Shown: positions 16,434 to 25,458, numbered from the stretch's first letter. The stretch: DNA of 38,784 nucleotides from Verrucomicrobiia bacterium (GCA_019634635.1 JAHCBB010000042.1:1-38784), one strand, 5' to 3'. Translations and numbers: made by a program. Notes: a model not told the origin generated them from the letters alone.

Positions 16434-18581
16434 ATGAACACCCGTTGCCTCGCCCCGCGGTATTGCGTCCTGCTCGCCGGCATGGTGGTGCTGGCCCACC
16501 CGCAGACGGCACAGCAACTCCGCTGGATTCAGGATGGGCACCTCGAGCTGTCCGACGGGCGCGCGGGCACCACGTACCAGTTGGAGGAGGCGTCCGCGCT
16601 CGCCCCGGGAATGACCTGGGAGAAGGTTGGCCCGCCGCGCGTGGCAACGACGGCCGGCCCGGTCGGATGGACCGTGGAGCCCGCGGCCGCTACGCGGTTC
16701 TTCAGGGTGTCCGCTTCCGGTGGGGATGTCGGTATCAAGGAGGCCGCCTTACGGGTGTTGACGGAGGTCATCCGGCCCTCCGAACAGGCCGGGCTCGTCC
16801 TGGGCCTGCGCTGGCCGGAACCGCTCGCGGCCGGCGCGGTGATTCGGTCCGCATCCCCGGAAGGTCCTCCCGGGGCATGGCCGGTGGATGAGCCATCGCA
16901 CTTTTTTGTGGTGGACCACGCCCCGGCTCAGAAGCTCGGGCATCCGTTCACCTACGTCCTCGTCGGTCGAAATACAGGACAGCTCAGCACCCGGACGGCG
17001 TTTGCACCGCCGGAGGTGGATGGCGTGGGCCGGTTGAGCCGCCTGCGTGAGCGATGGAATCCGGCGGTCCGGTTTTTCCCGGCGTCTTTTGGCGACGAAA
17101 CACCCCCGCTGGCCGGGTTTGTCGAACTCGAGTTTGGGGATGCCGAACCCGGGTTCCCGGTGTTGCCCGCACCGCCGCCGGCCGTGGCCGGTGCCGCGGG
17201 CGCCCAAGTTCCGGGCAGCCGGGGCAAACCCATCACGGACTGCACAAAGACGCCGGGACGGAAGGTCGCGGTGGTGATCGCCTCGGGCGCCGATGACGAG
17301 ATCCAGAATGACGCCAGGGACATGGCTGCGTTGCTGGCACGCATGGGATTCTCGATCACCGCATTCAACTCCGCTTCGAACACCCTCAGTGAGGTGACCA
17401 CGGGCATTGAGCTCGCGGGCCGCGGGCTGGGGCCCTGTGACAAGTTCTTCATCTACATCTCCTCCCACACCCAGTTGGTGGACGACAACGACGACGGCAA
17501 GCCGGACGGCCTCCCGTTCCGCCTCGACTACGGGTTGGGCCACGCGACCAAAACCACCTGGTCCTGGCTCAGCCGGCATCCCAATTCACTGCCCGCATTG
17601 CTCCGAACGAACCTGTCGGGAAGGATCAACCTGATGCTGGACACCTGCTTTGCCGAGGCAATGCCCCTGTGGCTGGAAAAGGACAAGGTCGAACCACCCC
17701 CGGGGGTCGAGTGGAACATCTTCTGTTCCTCGGAGGCCTTCAAGACATCCGCCGGTGCGACGACGCTGGATTTTCTCCTCGATTACGGCAACGACGAGGT
17801 CCACAGCCAGTACACGGGGCGAATTCTCGAGCAGATCGGGGCGGCGGAGCGTGCGGGACTGGTGGACACGGACGGCGACGGCGTATTGTCCGTGGACGAA
17901 ATTGAAGCGGCATTTCTGGCGGCACAGGATGTGGTGGCCTCCGAACTGTTCAGTGGCCAGGGGCCGAAGCTCCACCAGCGTCGGGGACCCGTACCCGAGG
18001 CGCTCGAGGATTCGGTCACCGTCGCCCCGGCGCAACCGGTCCGGGTGGACGTGTCGGCGAACGACAGCTTTCAGCGTTCAGCGACGTTCACGCTCGTCGA
18101 AGAGCCGGCATTGCATCCGGACCTGTATTCGTGGAATCCGGCAACGGGAGAAATGACCCTGACCGGGCTGACGGCGCAGTCCCAAGTCACCTTCAGTTAC
18201 CGGCTCCGGAATGGGAACCTTGAAACGGATCCGGTGAGGGCCACCGTGCGGTTTGATCCGCGCCGCAATTACCTGGAGGAATTCCTGGAGGCCGTCCCGG
18301 ATTCCGACCGGTTGCGTGTGCCATGCATCCAGCTCGATGGACTCGACTACCCCGTGTACCAGTTCCTCCTGACCAACAGTCCGACCGACCACTGCACGGA
18401 GCCGCATTGGCATGCGCACCGTCCGGTGTTTCCCGTGAACGCGACCGGGGCGCCGGGACGCACCGACCCCAATCCTCCGTCCTGCGGCTTTGGCACCATC
18501 CGGGAGCGGCCGGTGATTCTGGTCGAGGTGACCCGGGATGTGTGGGCCGACTTCCTGCTCGAACACCTGCCGCCCTTCTGA
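16434..18581 (+). CDS. secreted caspase-like (His/Cys) protein with EF-hand loop
   Basis: 715 residues. An N-terminal signal peptide (about 1-26) is followed by a domain with the pattern TTYQLEEAS...W...RFFRV (about 46-93). At about 277-420 there is a caspase-hemoglobinase-like fold: a beta-strand KVAVVIASGADDE, a D-x-x-x-M-A-A-L-L-x-x-M-G-F helix, a hydrophobic strand FFIYISSH with candidate catalytic H345, and a second strand INLMLDTCFAEA with candidate C405. This is the His then Cys order of clan CD peptidases. A calcium-loop-like DNDDGKPDG follows H345. A canonical EF-hand loop, DTDGDGVLSVDE, sits at 478-489, and a beta-sandwich of cadherin/Ig type follows (about 520-605). The YSGHG and DSCHSG signatures of metacaspases are replaced, so activity is not certain. 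The call rests on motif reading only. Confidence 0.68.
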   Translation: MNTRCLAPRYCVLLAGMVVLAHPQTAQQLRWIQDGHLELSDGRAGTTYQLEEASALAPGMTWEKVGPPRVATTAGPVGWTVEPAAATRFFRVSASGGDVGIKEAALRVLTEVIRPSEQAGLVLGLRWPEPLAAGAVIRSASPEGPPGAWPVDEPSHFFVVDHAPAQKLGHPFTYVLVGRNTGQLSTRTAFAPPEVDGVGRLSRLRERWNPAVRFFPASFGDETPPLAGFVELEFGDAEPGFPVLPAPPPAVAGAAGAQVPGSRGKPITDCTKTPGRKVAVVIASGADDEIQNDARDMAALLARMGFSITAFNSASNTLSEVTTGIELAGRGLGPCDKFFIYISSHTQLVDDNDDGKPDGLPFRLDYGLGHATKTTWSWLSRHPNSLPALLRTNLSGRINLMLDTCFAEAMPLWLEKDKVEPPPGVEWNIFCSSEAFKTSAGATTLDFLLDYGNDEVHSQYTGRILEQIGAAERAGLVDTDGDGVLSVDEIEAAFLAAQDVVASELFSGQGPKLHQRRGPVPEALEDSVTVAPAQPVRVDVSANDSFQRSATFTLVEEPALHPDLYSWNPATGEMTLTGLTAQSQVTFSYRLRNGNLETDPVRATVRFDPRRNYLEEFLEAVPDSDRLRVPCIQLDGLDYPVYQFLLTNSPTDHCTEPHWHAHRPVFPVNATGAPGRTDPNPPSCGFGTIRERPVILVEVTRDVWADFLLEHLPPF

Positions 18582-18616
18582 ACGCTCCGCCCTTTGCCGC
18601 GCCCGCAACGCCATGT

Positions 18617-21370
18617 TCAGGGCCCGCGGTGGCGCACCAGTTCAAGGAACTGGTGCTCGTCGTCGGGGGCAACCGGCAGGGAAAGGGTCCGCACATAGCC
18701 GTCGCCGGCGAAACCATCCACACGTGTCCGGGCGGCGGAATCCAGGCGGCTGCGAAGGTAGAGCTCGTACGTGGCGCCGTGCTGCGTGGCGACCGTCGCT
18801 TCCAAATGGCTCCCGACCAGGCGCGCACCTCCAAACGAGGTGTCGGGATCGGGAAGAACGCGGCGGAGACGGAAGGAACTTTCGGTTTCGGGCCGGTTCG
18901 CTTCCATGGTGGCGAGGACCACGGAGCCATCGGGCATCAGTGCCATCGAGCGAACCTCCGGAGGATTGTCGAATCGCCGGCCAAAGGTGAGTCGAAATGT
19001 GTCGTCAAGGACTCCGCTTTCACGCCAGCGCACGAGTTCCAGGTGGCTGTTGGACCGGCGAAGAGCCGGTGCGATCACTCCGCCCTGGGGCAACAGCACC
19101 ATGTTCATGTCCAGCAGCGAGTTGGGGGAGAGCCCGGGGACGGAAAGATCCGCGAGATCAAACGCCGCCACCGGGCTTCCGTCCGCATCCAGATGCTGCG
19201 GTGGCAGCCCGGCCAACAGGGAATCTCCGGGCAGGACGAAGAACTGGTTCCACGGGGTGGCGTCCGGGCTGAACGTCGGATCGAGGGCCCCGTCCGGCAT
19301 CAGGCGCTGGAGTCCGAACGTCCCGAGCTTCAGGAGTGGATTGTCCGGCGATTCCCGGAAACCGGCGATCACAATGCGATTCCTGGAATCCGTCTGCATG
19401 CGCTCCACCACCTGCCCCGGGGCGAGCGTCGAACGAAACCCGGGGTCGGGTTGGCCTTGAGAATCAAGGCGGGCCAGGTGGTAGGTCTCCCGGCCACCGA
19501 TGCGAAGAAACCGTCCCGCGACCAGGAGCTTTCCATCGGATTGTCGGGCGAGCGCTGTCACGTCCGGAATATCGAGGTCCGGCCAGGTTCGTGAGACGGG
19601 CCTGCCCCCGCCATCGAGTTCCAGGAGCCCGGTGGCCTGGACGCCGGCCATCCGGGTGAAGTTCCCTCCGATCAGAACACCACCATCGGGCAGGGGCAGG
19701 ACGGCCCGCACGAACCCGTTTCCTGAGACCACACCGTCCTGGCCGAACGCGGCATCCCAGGTGCCGTCTGCTCGCAGGCGACCCAGCATGGCGTCGTCGT
19801 CGTCCTCGGAGACAACCCGACGCCAAAAGGAGCTGACCAGAAGGTTGCCGTCGGGAAGCGGCGTGAGAATCTGCGGATCTGGCAGCCGGCCCAGGGACAC
19901 ATCAAAGCCGGTGTCCAATTGCCCCGCGTCGGGGCTGCGGATTGCCAGCGTCACTTGGGGAAACTCCAGCTCCTGAACGCCTGCCGCGTTGCGCGCGATC
20001 AGACGAAAGGCGCCCAGGGGCGTTCCGGCCTCCACCGGCAGGCGCAGCACCCGCTGGGTGGCTCCGGCGATGGGTTCACCCGCGAGAGTCCACTGCAGAT
20101 CCGGAGGCGGATCGCCCCGCACTTCGGCGGCAAGGTACAGCACTTCGTTGGTGGCAATGCGGGATCGCGCCGCCGTGGATCGAATCTCCGGGGCGGTGTC
20201 GGGCGCCGCATGAGCCAGCACCCGTGCCAATCCCGGCCGCTCAATTCCGTTGACCCGGTCAAACGCGCCGTGGATCCAGAGGCGTCCGCGATCATCGAGT
20301 TCCATGCCGCCCAGCTCCCCCACCTCGGACGGACCGTTGGCGAGCTCGACCTGGAACGATTCATCCAGGGTGCCGTCTGCGAGCAACCGGGCCAACCCCG
20401 TGGCCGGGCGCCCCTGCACGCGATGGAAGTGTCCACCCAACAGGATGCGACCGTCGGGCTGAATCACCGGCGGAAGCAGTTGCCCCTCGACTTCGAGAGG
20501 GATCCAGCGGACCAGATTTCCGCCGTCGTCCAGTTGGGCAAGCCGGCGGTTCGGAACGCCTCCCGGAGTCTGCAGAAAGAGGGACCCGCCGGGACCGAGC
20601 GCCATGGACAGGGGCACGCCTCCCAGGACGCCTTCCTCGCTGACGGAAATTCCCAGCACCTCCGCGGGATCAAATGCGGGGTCGGGCCGCCCATCAGGCA
20701 GCAACCGGACGATTCCCAGGCGGGTCTCCCGGCCGGACCTGACAAAGTTGCCGATGGCCAGCAACCGGCCCTGTCCGTCGCGGAGTACCTGTTGGATGAG
20801 CGGCCGTCCGTTCGGCCGGCCAAACTCCAGGCGGCACGCGAAGGCAAACGCTGAATTCCGAACCCCCTCGGGGTTGAATCGGGTCAGGTCGGGAGTCACC
20901 CAGCCGCCGTCATCAAGCGCGAGGAAGGGCAGGATGTCCGGGATCACACGTGCGCCAGGGGTGGGGAGCGGATGCCTCAGGCCTTGCGCGTCCCAGCCGT
21001 AAACAGCGACCGAGCTGCGGACCCACAGGCCTCCCCAAGGAGTCGCCACCACCCAATGGATCGTCGGGACCCCATTCGGACGGTCGTCATCAACGACGAT
21101 CGAGGTCCCGTCCCAACGACCGTCATCGCCATACCGGCGGATCTCGGGGATCAGGAGGTCGTATCCGTAACAAGCATCCCCGGCGACGATGAACTCCCTG
21201 CGCCCGTCGAGTTCCTCAGCCACGGGTGCGAATCCTGCATCCAGTTCGCCGCTGCCCGGGAGCACCACTGCGGTTGCCCAGACGGCACCGACCACGGACA
21301 GGATCAGTTGGAGCCAACGAATGGCGTGCCGGTTGCTTGGTGAACGGTGCTCGGAGTGGGAGGACCTCAT
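18617..21370 (-). CDS. secreted delta-60 repeat protein
   Basis: 917 residues. A signal peptide (RWLQLILSVVGAVWATAVVLPGSG) is followed by many delta-60 beta-propeller repeats of the form Q-x-D-G-K/R-I/L-L-x-x-G-x-F...L-A-R-L...D-G-x-x-D-x-x-F, for example QPDGRILLGGHF, QSDGKLLVAGRF and LPLPDGGVLIGGNF. A non-repeat insert at about 540-620 (TAARSRIATNEVLYLAAEVRGD) looks Ig-like. The last 60 residues (ATYELYLRSRLD...HQFLELVR) resemble the LESS/FYRL-type module of neighbouring proteins. A sigma-70-like promoter lies 35 bases upstream. The start at 21370 is chosen for the signal peptide. An extracellular binding role is inferred; no enzyme motif is present. Confidence 0.86.
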   Translation of the reverse strand: MRSSHSEHRSPSNRHAIRWLQLILSVVGAVWATAVVLPGSGELDAGFAPVAEELDGRREFIVAGDACYGYDLLIPEIRRYGDDGRWDGTSIVVDDDRPNGVPTIHWVVATPWGGLWVRSSVAVYGWDAQGLRHPLPTPGARVIPDILPFLALDDGGWVTPDLTRFNPEGVRNSAFAFACRLEFGRPNGRPLIQQVLRDGQGRLLAIGNFVRSGRETRLGIVRLLPDGRPDPAFDPAEVLGISVSEEGVLGGVPLSMALGPGGSLFLQTPGGVPNRRLAQLDDGGNLVRWIPLEVEGQLLPPVIQPDGRILLGGHFHRVQGRPATGLARLLADGTLDESFQVELANGPSEVGELGGMELDDRGRLWIHGAFDRVNGIERPGLARVLAHAAPDTAPEIRSTAARSRIATNEVLYLAAEVRGDPPPDLQWTLAGEPIAGATQRVLRLPVEAGTPLGAFRLIARNAAGVQELEFPQVTLAIRSPDAGQLDTGFDVSLGRLPDPQILTPLPDGNLLVSSFWRRVVSEDDDDAMLGRLRADGTWDAAFGQDGVVSGNGFVRAVLPLPDGGVLIGGNFTRMAGVQATGLLELDGGGRPVSRTWPDLDIPDVTALARQSDGKLLVAGRFLRIGGRETYHLARLDSQGQPDPGFRSTLAPGQVVERMQTDSRNRIVIAGFRESPDNPLLKLGTFGLQRLMPDGALDPTFSPDATPWNQFFVLPGDSLLAGLPPQHLDADGSPVAAFDLADLSVPGLSPNSLLDMNMVLLPQGGVIAPALRRSNSHLELVRWRESGVLDDTFRLTFGRRFDNPPEVRSMALMPDGSVVLATMEANRPETESSFRLRRVLPDPDTSFGGARLVGSHLEATVATQHGATYELYLRSRLDSAARTRVDGFAGDGYVRTLSLPVAPDDEHQFLELVRHRGP

Positions 21371-21404
21371 GGGATCAGGGGTGGAGGCTTGAGAAGCGGT
21401 TACA

Positions 21405-21432
21405 AATGTAAAAATGTGGTTTCGTTTGTCAA
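21405..21432 (-). promoter_or_regulatory. sigma-70-like promoter for the delta-60 gene
   Basis: On the minus strand, a perfect -35 TTGACA (21427-21432), a 16-base spacer and a -10 TACATT (21405-21410) in an A+T-rich island of otherwise GC-rich DNA. The predicted transcript would have a leader of about 28 bases before the ATG at 21370. It is the best promoter match I found in the window. Confidence 0.6.
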
Positions 21433-21532
21433 CATCGAAAGCGTCGCGCTTTGGACGGTTTGCCCGGGGCGCCCGGGGACTCTTGGCTTCGAACCGGCGC
21501 CTGGGGCAGGCTCGGTGCGAACCATCACCCGC

Positions 21533-21847
21533 ATGAGCCGTCCCTACTTCGCCTCGGAAATCGTCGAAACCCTCCACGTCGGTGACCTGGAACAGGAGGT
21601 GGTCGCCACGATCGAGGGACGTCACGACGCCGGGGAAGGGCGGCTTCATGCCCGGGTGGACGCCGTCCTCCGCGAAGTCAATCCCCGGGGCGCGGATGCG
21701 GAGTTCCGTCCGGACTGGCTGCCGAAGTCCCAGGAGATGACCGAGGGGGTGGAATCCTCGGAGGCCAATGCGTTGGCCCGGGACTTGTTCCATCAGTGGG
21801 TCGGAAAGGTCCGCGAGGCGGTCCGCAGGCATCGGGAGGGAGACTGA
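21533..21847 (+). CDS. small hypothetical protein
   Basis: 104 residues, starting MSRPYFASEIVETLHVG. It is highly charged, with no hydrophobic segment, so soluble and cytosolic by inference. The segment ARVDAVLREVNPRG suggests a helix, and the C-terminus (NALARDLFHQWVGKVREAVRRHREGD) is a strongly predicted amphipathic helix. I recognise no family. The start is the first Met that removes the low-complexity upstream frame. It is divergent from the delta-60 gene and convergent with the prepilin-like gene. Codon use (GC-rich third positions, acidic/basic balance) looks like real coding DNA. Confidence 0.6.
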   Translation: MSRPYFASEIVETLHVGDLEQEVVATIEGRHDAGEGRLHARVDAVLREVNPRGADAEFRPDWLPKSQEMTEGVESSEANALARDLFHQWVGKVREAVRRHREGD

Positions 21848-21866
21848 GGACGCTTCCCGCGGCGAT

Positions 21867-21902
21867 CGGCAGGACGTGGCCGATCCCGGTCGCCGGCGGA
21901 TT
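21867..21902 (+). repeat. dispersed intergenic repeat, copy 1
   Basis: CGGCAGGACGTGG, then CCG, then ATCCCGGTCGCCGGCGGATT. The same sequence without the central CCG recurs at 29135-29167. In this copy, GATCGGC/GCCGATC also forms a hairpin. It lies 21 bases past the stop of the leftward prepilin-like gene. Confidence 0.7.
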
Positions 21903-21923
21903 CCGGGGCCGCGTTCCATGCCT

Positions 21924-22859
21924 TCACGGCACCCCGCCATTGGTCCGCTCCCACAGCCATGCGTAGTCGCGGTTGCTGGCAGCATCGAAGCCGATGGCGT
22001 ATGCCTCCTCCCAGTTTCGCACCCGGGGACCGGTCCTGGGATCCAGCCACTTGTGCAGCTCACCGTGGCCGTCGGCGAAGCTCAGGGCGCCGGCACCGCC
22101 GTGCCTTCGGGCGGGCCAATGGGCCGGCCAGTTCCATTTCGGCCCCATGGTCCACTCAAACTGAAACTGCCCGTTCTTGATGGTCAGTTCGTGTTCATCA
22201 ATGAACACCCACACGTGGGCCGGAGAAGTCCGCTGGAAGTCCGACCACCGCACGAACGCTGTCGGCCCGTAAACGAAGGTGCCGTCCGGCGTCACCCCCA
22301 GACCATCCCCCAGGACCATGTAGGTGTTCATGGTGTAGCTGCGAACCCGCAGTGGACCCCGGGGGCGGAGCAGGTTCTGGAAATTGGTCCGGCTACGGTC
22401 CGAGGGGCAGTGGAAGACCTCGGGCTTGCCCAGATAGGGGCCCAGGTGGCCCGGCCCGGGCGCGATCAGCATCTGCCGGTTGGTCATGTCGCTCAACCGG
22501 TCGGTAAAGAAGGGCGACATGATCCCGTCTACCCAGCGCGTGGCATTGTCGAGGTGGATTCCGGTCTCCGACGGACTCAGGAACTCCCGGTGGTCGTCGG
22601 CGTAGACGTGGAAGGCGATCTGCAACTGACGCAGATGGTTGAGGCAGCCGACGGCCTCGGCCCGTGTGCGCGCCCGCGACAACGCCGGCAACAGCAGGCC
22701 CGCGAGGATGGCGATGACGGCCACCACCACCAGCAGCTCCACCAGCGTGAAGCCGTTGGCCCGCAGGTTCCACCCCCCGGACGGCACCAGAAGAACGCGT
22801 CGCCGCCGCCCGGACCCATGCGCCCTGGCCACATTCCCGTTGAGCCACCTGCCATTCAT
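21924..22859 (-). CDS. prepilin-like protein with class III/type IV leader and H-X9-DG C-terminus
   Basis: 311 residues. A long basic leader ends at G36, followed by F37-T-L-V-E41-L-L-V-V-V-A-V-I-A-I-L-A-G-L-L-L-P-A-L: the prepilin peptidase cleavage and N-methylation motif with the conserved Glu at mature position 5 and a long hydrophobic helix. The C-terminus carries the H-x9-D-G motif (HGGAGALSFADG) of the prepilin-type processing-associated group that is greatly expanded in Verrucomicrobiota and Planctomycetota. These are pseudopilin-like exported proteins of largely unknown role. The start overlaps the stop of the upstream gene (ATGA), so translation is coupled. Confidence 0.9.
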   Translation of the reverse strand: MNGRWLNGNVARAHGSGRRRRVLLVPSGGWNLRANGFTLVELLVVVAVIAILAGLLLPALSRARTRAEAVGCLNHLRQLQIAFHVYADDHREFLSPSETGIHLDNATRWVDGIMSPFFTDRLSDMTNRQMLIAPGPGHLGPYLGKPEVFHCPSDRSRTNFQNLLRPRGPLRVRSYTMNTYMVLGDGLGVTPDGTFVYGPTAFVRWSDFQRTSPAHVWVFIDEHELTIKNGQFQFEWTMGPKWNWPAHWPARRHGGAGALSFADGHGELHKWLDPRTGPRVRNWEEAYAIGFDAASNRDYAWLWERTNGGVP

Positions 22860-23656
22860 GGCCGTCGCAGCCGGTAGAACCTCATGGACTCCGGAGGCTC
22901 CAGCAGGATTTCCCCGTTGGCCGCCTCCGGGATCGGCACCCAATCGGCATCCGGTCCGAGGGAGTCGGAACTCTCCAAGAACCAGTTGGCCAGTCCGATG
23001 GCGACCGGCCACCGAACCCGGATGCCCTCTGGAACGACCTCGGAGGTGAGAGGGATTTCCGGGGGCAAACCGGCCCGGATGGGTTCGCCCGGGAGCGGGT
23101 TCCAGTCGTTCGCGACCACTTGGAACTGGGTGAGGAACTCCCGATTGGGCCGGGCCAATTGAAGCCAGCCATAATGGGCTCCATCGTCAGCGGAGAACTT
23201 TAAACCAATCAAAAGATTGGTCTCCGAGCTCCAGAATGCCGGTGGTAAATTATGTGTTGTTGGGTCCACATATTCCCATGGCGTTCCGGGGAACCGCCAT
23301 TGATAGAACCCACCTATGTTGATCAGGGGCGCAGGACCGGAGATTTCCATATTGGTTGACGAGATGGAATCTCCGCGGCTGAACTGGATACGGTTTCTGG
23401 AGAACCTCAACAGCGCGGACCCTTCGACGGGGAAGAGAACCACAACCACCCCGTAATACTCTTCATTTTCTTGAATCGGAGGATACCTGCCGCGACTTGC
23501 GACCACATTGATTTCCGGCTCCCCGTCTCCATTGAAATCGATGGAATCAATAGTCAAACGATCCTCTTCCAACGGTGGAATTGCTGCCCATTCTGTCTGA
23601 GCAGATGCGAAGACTAAAGCAATCACGGTCGCGATAAGACGATTTGCTTGGTCCAT
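22856..23656 (-). CDS. secreted protein of unknown function with C-terminal LESS/FYRL-type module
   Basis: 266 residues. A signal peptide (MDQANRLIATVIALVFASAQTEW) is followed by an FG-GAP-like fragment (IDSIDFNGDGEPEINV) and a region of beta-strand character with no recognised catalytic motif. The last 60 residues (RVRWPVAIGLANWFLESSDSL...W...RFYRLRRP) match a module seen in many verrucomicrobial exported proteins. The start at 23656 is chosen because it begins the signal peptide; a longer start at 23677 exists. It overlaps the prepilin-like gene by four bases and begins 21 bases after the stop of the HAF-type remnant, so all three look like one transcription unit. Base composition is clearly less GC-rich than to the left. 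Confidence 0.78.
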   Translation of the reverse strand: MDQANRLIATVIALVFASAQTEWAAIPPLEEDRLTIDSIDFNGDGEPEINVVASRGRYPPIQENEEYYGVVVVLFPVEGSALLRFSRNRIQFSRGDSISSTNMEISGPAPLINIGGFYQWRFPGTPWEYVDPTTHNLPPAFWSSETNLLIGLKFSADDGAHYGWLQLARPNREFLTQFQVVANDWNPLPGEPIRAGLPPEIPLTSEVVPEGIRVRWPVAIGLANWFLESSDSLGPDADWVPIPEAANGEILLEPPESMRFYRLRRP

Positions 23657-23677
23657 AATTTCTTGCAGTTGAAACAA

Positions 23678-24139
23678 TTACTGTCCGGGTGTGCGAGGGA
23701 TCAGGATGAAGGCTCGGGCTACGCCAGAATTTCTGCCCCACCCAATGATAACATCGGAATCGGAAATGGCGGCCGACCCCTCCAAAGCCCAGCCGGGGGC
23801 ACGTGAATAATGAGGATCGTTAAGGTCACGGAGCACTCGATCGACCGTCCGTGAGATAACCGCCTTGGCTGATGAACTGGTTCTGTTGGGACCAGACCAG
23901 CCTACTGCAATCAGTTTACCATTGATCCCGAGCAGTTCAGCCTGCGGATCGAGGACGCCCGTCCTTCGCAATGATTGCAAGTCAACATGATGTTGAGGCA
24001 ACCCATTCAATGCATTCCAAATAACAGACCGATGATATAGTTCCCCGGAGACATCGTTGCGCGTATACCATCCCGTTCCTGTTGAATAGTATCCGCCGCC
24101 AGACGAAGGCAGGATGGCTGTACGGGTGACGCTTGTAAC
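23678..24139 (-). pseudogene. C-terminal remnant of a HAF-repeat-type exported protein
   Basis: An open frame of about 153 codons with no start codon of its own and a TGA immediately upstream (24140-24142), exactly where the insertion element begins. The residues (NDVSGELYHRSVIW, then AAISDSDVIIGWGRNSGVARAFIL) follow the HAF pattern I-N-x-x-G-x-I-V-G-x-x-x-x-x-x-x-R-A-F-x-x. Its first codons (VTS...TAILP) match positions VTSTAVP near the C-terminus of the HAF-type gene on the other side of the IS. I read it as the 3' end of a second, paralogous gene whose 5' part was lost with the IS event. A TTG at 24010 could start a short product, but that is unlikely to be functional. Confidence 0.7.
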
Positions 24140-24148
24140 TCACAGCCA

Positions 24149-25442
24149 TCCCACAGAAATCGAGTGGAGAAAGGCTGAGTTGACGTTTTGCGGGCGGGCC
24201 ACACAGCTTGCCCGTGTATGAAAAAACATCTCAACTCAGCCCGCAGCAAGTTCACGATCCTTGGCCAGCTTTGCAAATTGATTCCGCCGCATCTGGTGTC
24301 GTCCCTGGCCAAGGAGCATCAGGCGGAAAGCAAGGCGCGAACCTTCAGTCACTGGAGCCATGTGGTGGCGCTGATCTTCGGGAAGCTGAGCCACGCCTTT
24401 GGTCTGAACGACCTGTGCGATGCGCTACAGCTTTACTCCGGACCGTTGTCCGCGATCCGTGGGGCCACCCCGCCGCACCGCAACACCCTCTCCCACGCCA
24501 ATCAGGAGCGCCCCAGTCAGATGGCCGAGGATCTGTTCTGGCGAACCCTGGAACATCTGCGCCAGCAAAGCCCGGGGTTTGGGGGACGCCGGCGCCTGTC
24601 GGGTCGCCTGAGGCGCTTCAAGGCGGCGATCCATCTGGTGGACTCCACGACCATCGAACTGGTGGCCAACTGCATGCCCTGGGCGAAGCACCGACGGCGC
24701 AAGGCCGCGGCCAAGGCGCACGTGCGTCTGGACTTCCACTCGCTGTTGCCCGGCTACGTGGTGGTGGACACGGCGCGGGAGTCCGATGCCGGGCGGGCCC
24801 GGGAGCTGTGCGCGGGCCTGAAATCAGGGGAAGTCGTGGTGTTCGACCGAGCGTACGTGGACCTGAAGCACCTCAAGGATCTGTCGGATCGCGGAGTGGT
24901 CTGGGTGACCCGCTGGAAGGAGGGCATGGTGTGCGATGTGCTTGACCGCAAGACGGTGCCGCGTGAGGGCAAGATCCTGTCCGACGAATGGGTCTCCCTG
25001 AGTAACGGGCTTTCGGCCCGGCGGATCCGGGCGCTGGTGGAGGTGGACGGTAAGGAGAGGGAGATGGTTTTTCTGACCAACCAACTGGACTGGGCGGCGA
25101 GCACGGTGGTCGAGCTGTACAAGGTCCGGTGGGAGATCGAGGTGTTCTTCAAACAGCTCAAGCAGACCCTGAAGCTCTGTGACCTGATCGGCTACAGCGC
25201 CAATGCGATTCGCTGGCAGGTATGGATCGCGCTATTGGTCCATCTCTTGATGAGATACCTGGCCTGGGTGCACGAATGGACCCACAGCTTTGTGAGGCTC
25301 TTTGCGCTGGTGCGCTCCCAGATATGGCAAACGCTGGATCTGCCGGAGATCTTAAGACGCTATGGGACAGCAGGAGGCAGTTACCGCAACATGGCGCAGC
25401 CTGAGCAGGGCTTTTTCCCTCAATTCTGCTGACGCTGTGGGA
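24149..25442 (+). mobile_element. IS4-family insertion sequence
   Basis: Contains one transposase gene and is bounded by an 8-base terminal inverted repeat core, TCCCACAG (24149-24156) and CTGTGGGA (25435-25442). Up to eight further outer bases pair imperfectly, so the true ends may be at about 24141 and 25450. I find no matching target duplication in the flanks, which suggests that one side was deleted or recombined after insertion. The left end sits inside the HAF-type remnant; the right end lies about 16 bases beyond the stop of the HAF-type gene. Confidence 0.7.
24218..25432 (+). CDS. IS4-family transposase with DUF4372-like N-terminus
   Basis: 404 residues. The N-terminal domain (FTILGQLCKLIPPHLVSSLA, then FSHWSHVVALIFGKL) is of the DUF4372 type. 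The DDE catalytic core is complete: D142 (HLVDSTTIEL), D210 (VVFDRAYVDL) and E308, the last in the IS4 signature Y-x2-R-x3-E-x6-K (YKVRWEIEVFFKQLK). The start at 24218 (MKKHLNSARSK) is preferred over an in-frame start ten codons earlier. The gene looks intact and may be active. It reads opposite to the genes that flank it. Confidence 0.93.
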   Translation: MKKHLNSARSKFTILGQLCKLIPPHLVSSLAKEHQAESKARTFSHWSHVVALIFGKLSHAFGLNDLCDALQLYSGPLSAIRGATPPHRNTLSHANQERPSQMAEDLFWRTLEHLRQQSPGFGGRRRLSGRLRRFKAAIHLVDSTTIELVANCMPWAKHRRRKAAAKAHVRLDFHSLLPGYVVVDTARESDAGRARELCAGLKSGEVVVFDRAYVDLKHLKDLSDRGVVWVTRWKEGMVCDVLDRKTVPREGKILSDEWVSLSNGLSARRIRALVEVDGKEREMVFLTNQLDWAASTVVELYKVRWEIEVFFKQLKQTLKLCDLIGYSANAIRWQVWIALLVHLLMRYLAWVHEWTHSFVRLFALVRSQIWQTLDLPEILRRYGTAGGSYRNMAQPEQGFFPQFC

Positions 25443-25458
25443 CAGCACCGCGCCGGAA

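Noticed and set aside
24141..25450. A target-site duplication for the IS
   Set aside because: The bases outside the inverted repeats (CACAGCCA on the left, CAGCACCG on the right) are not identical.
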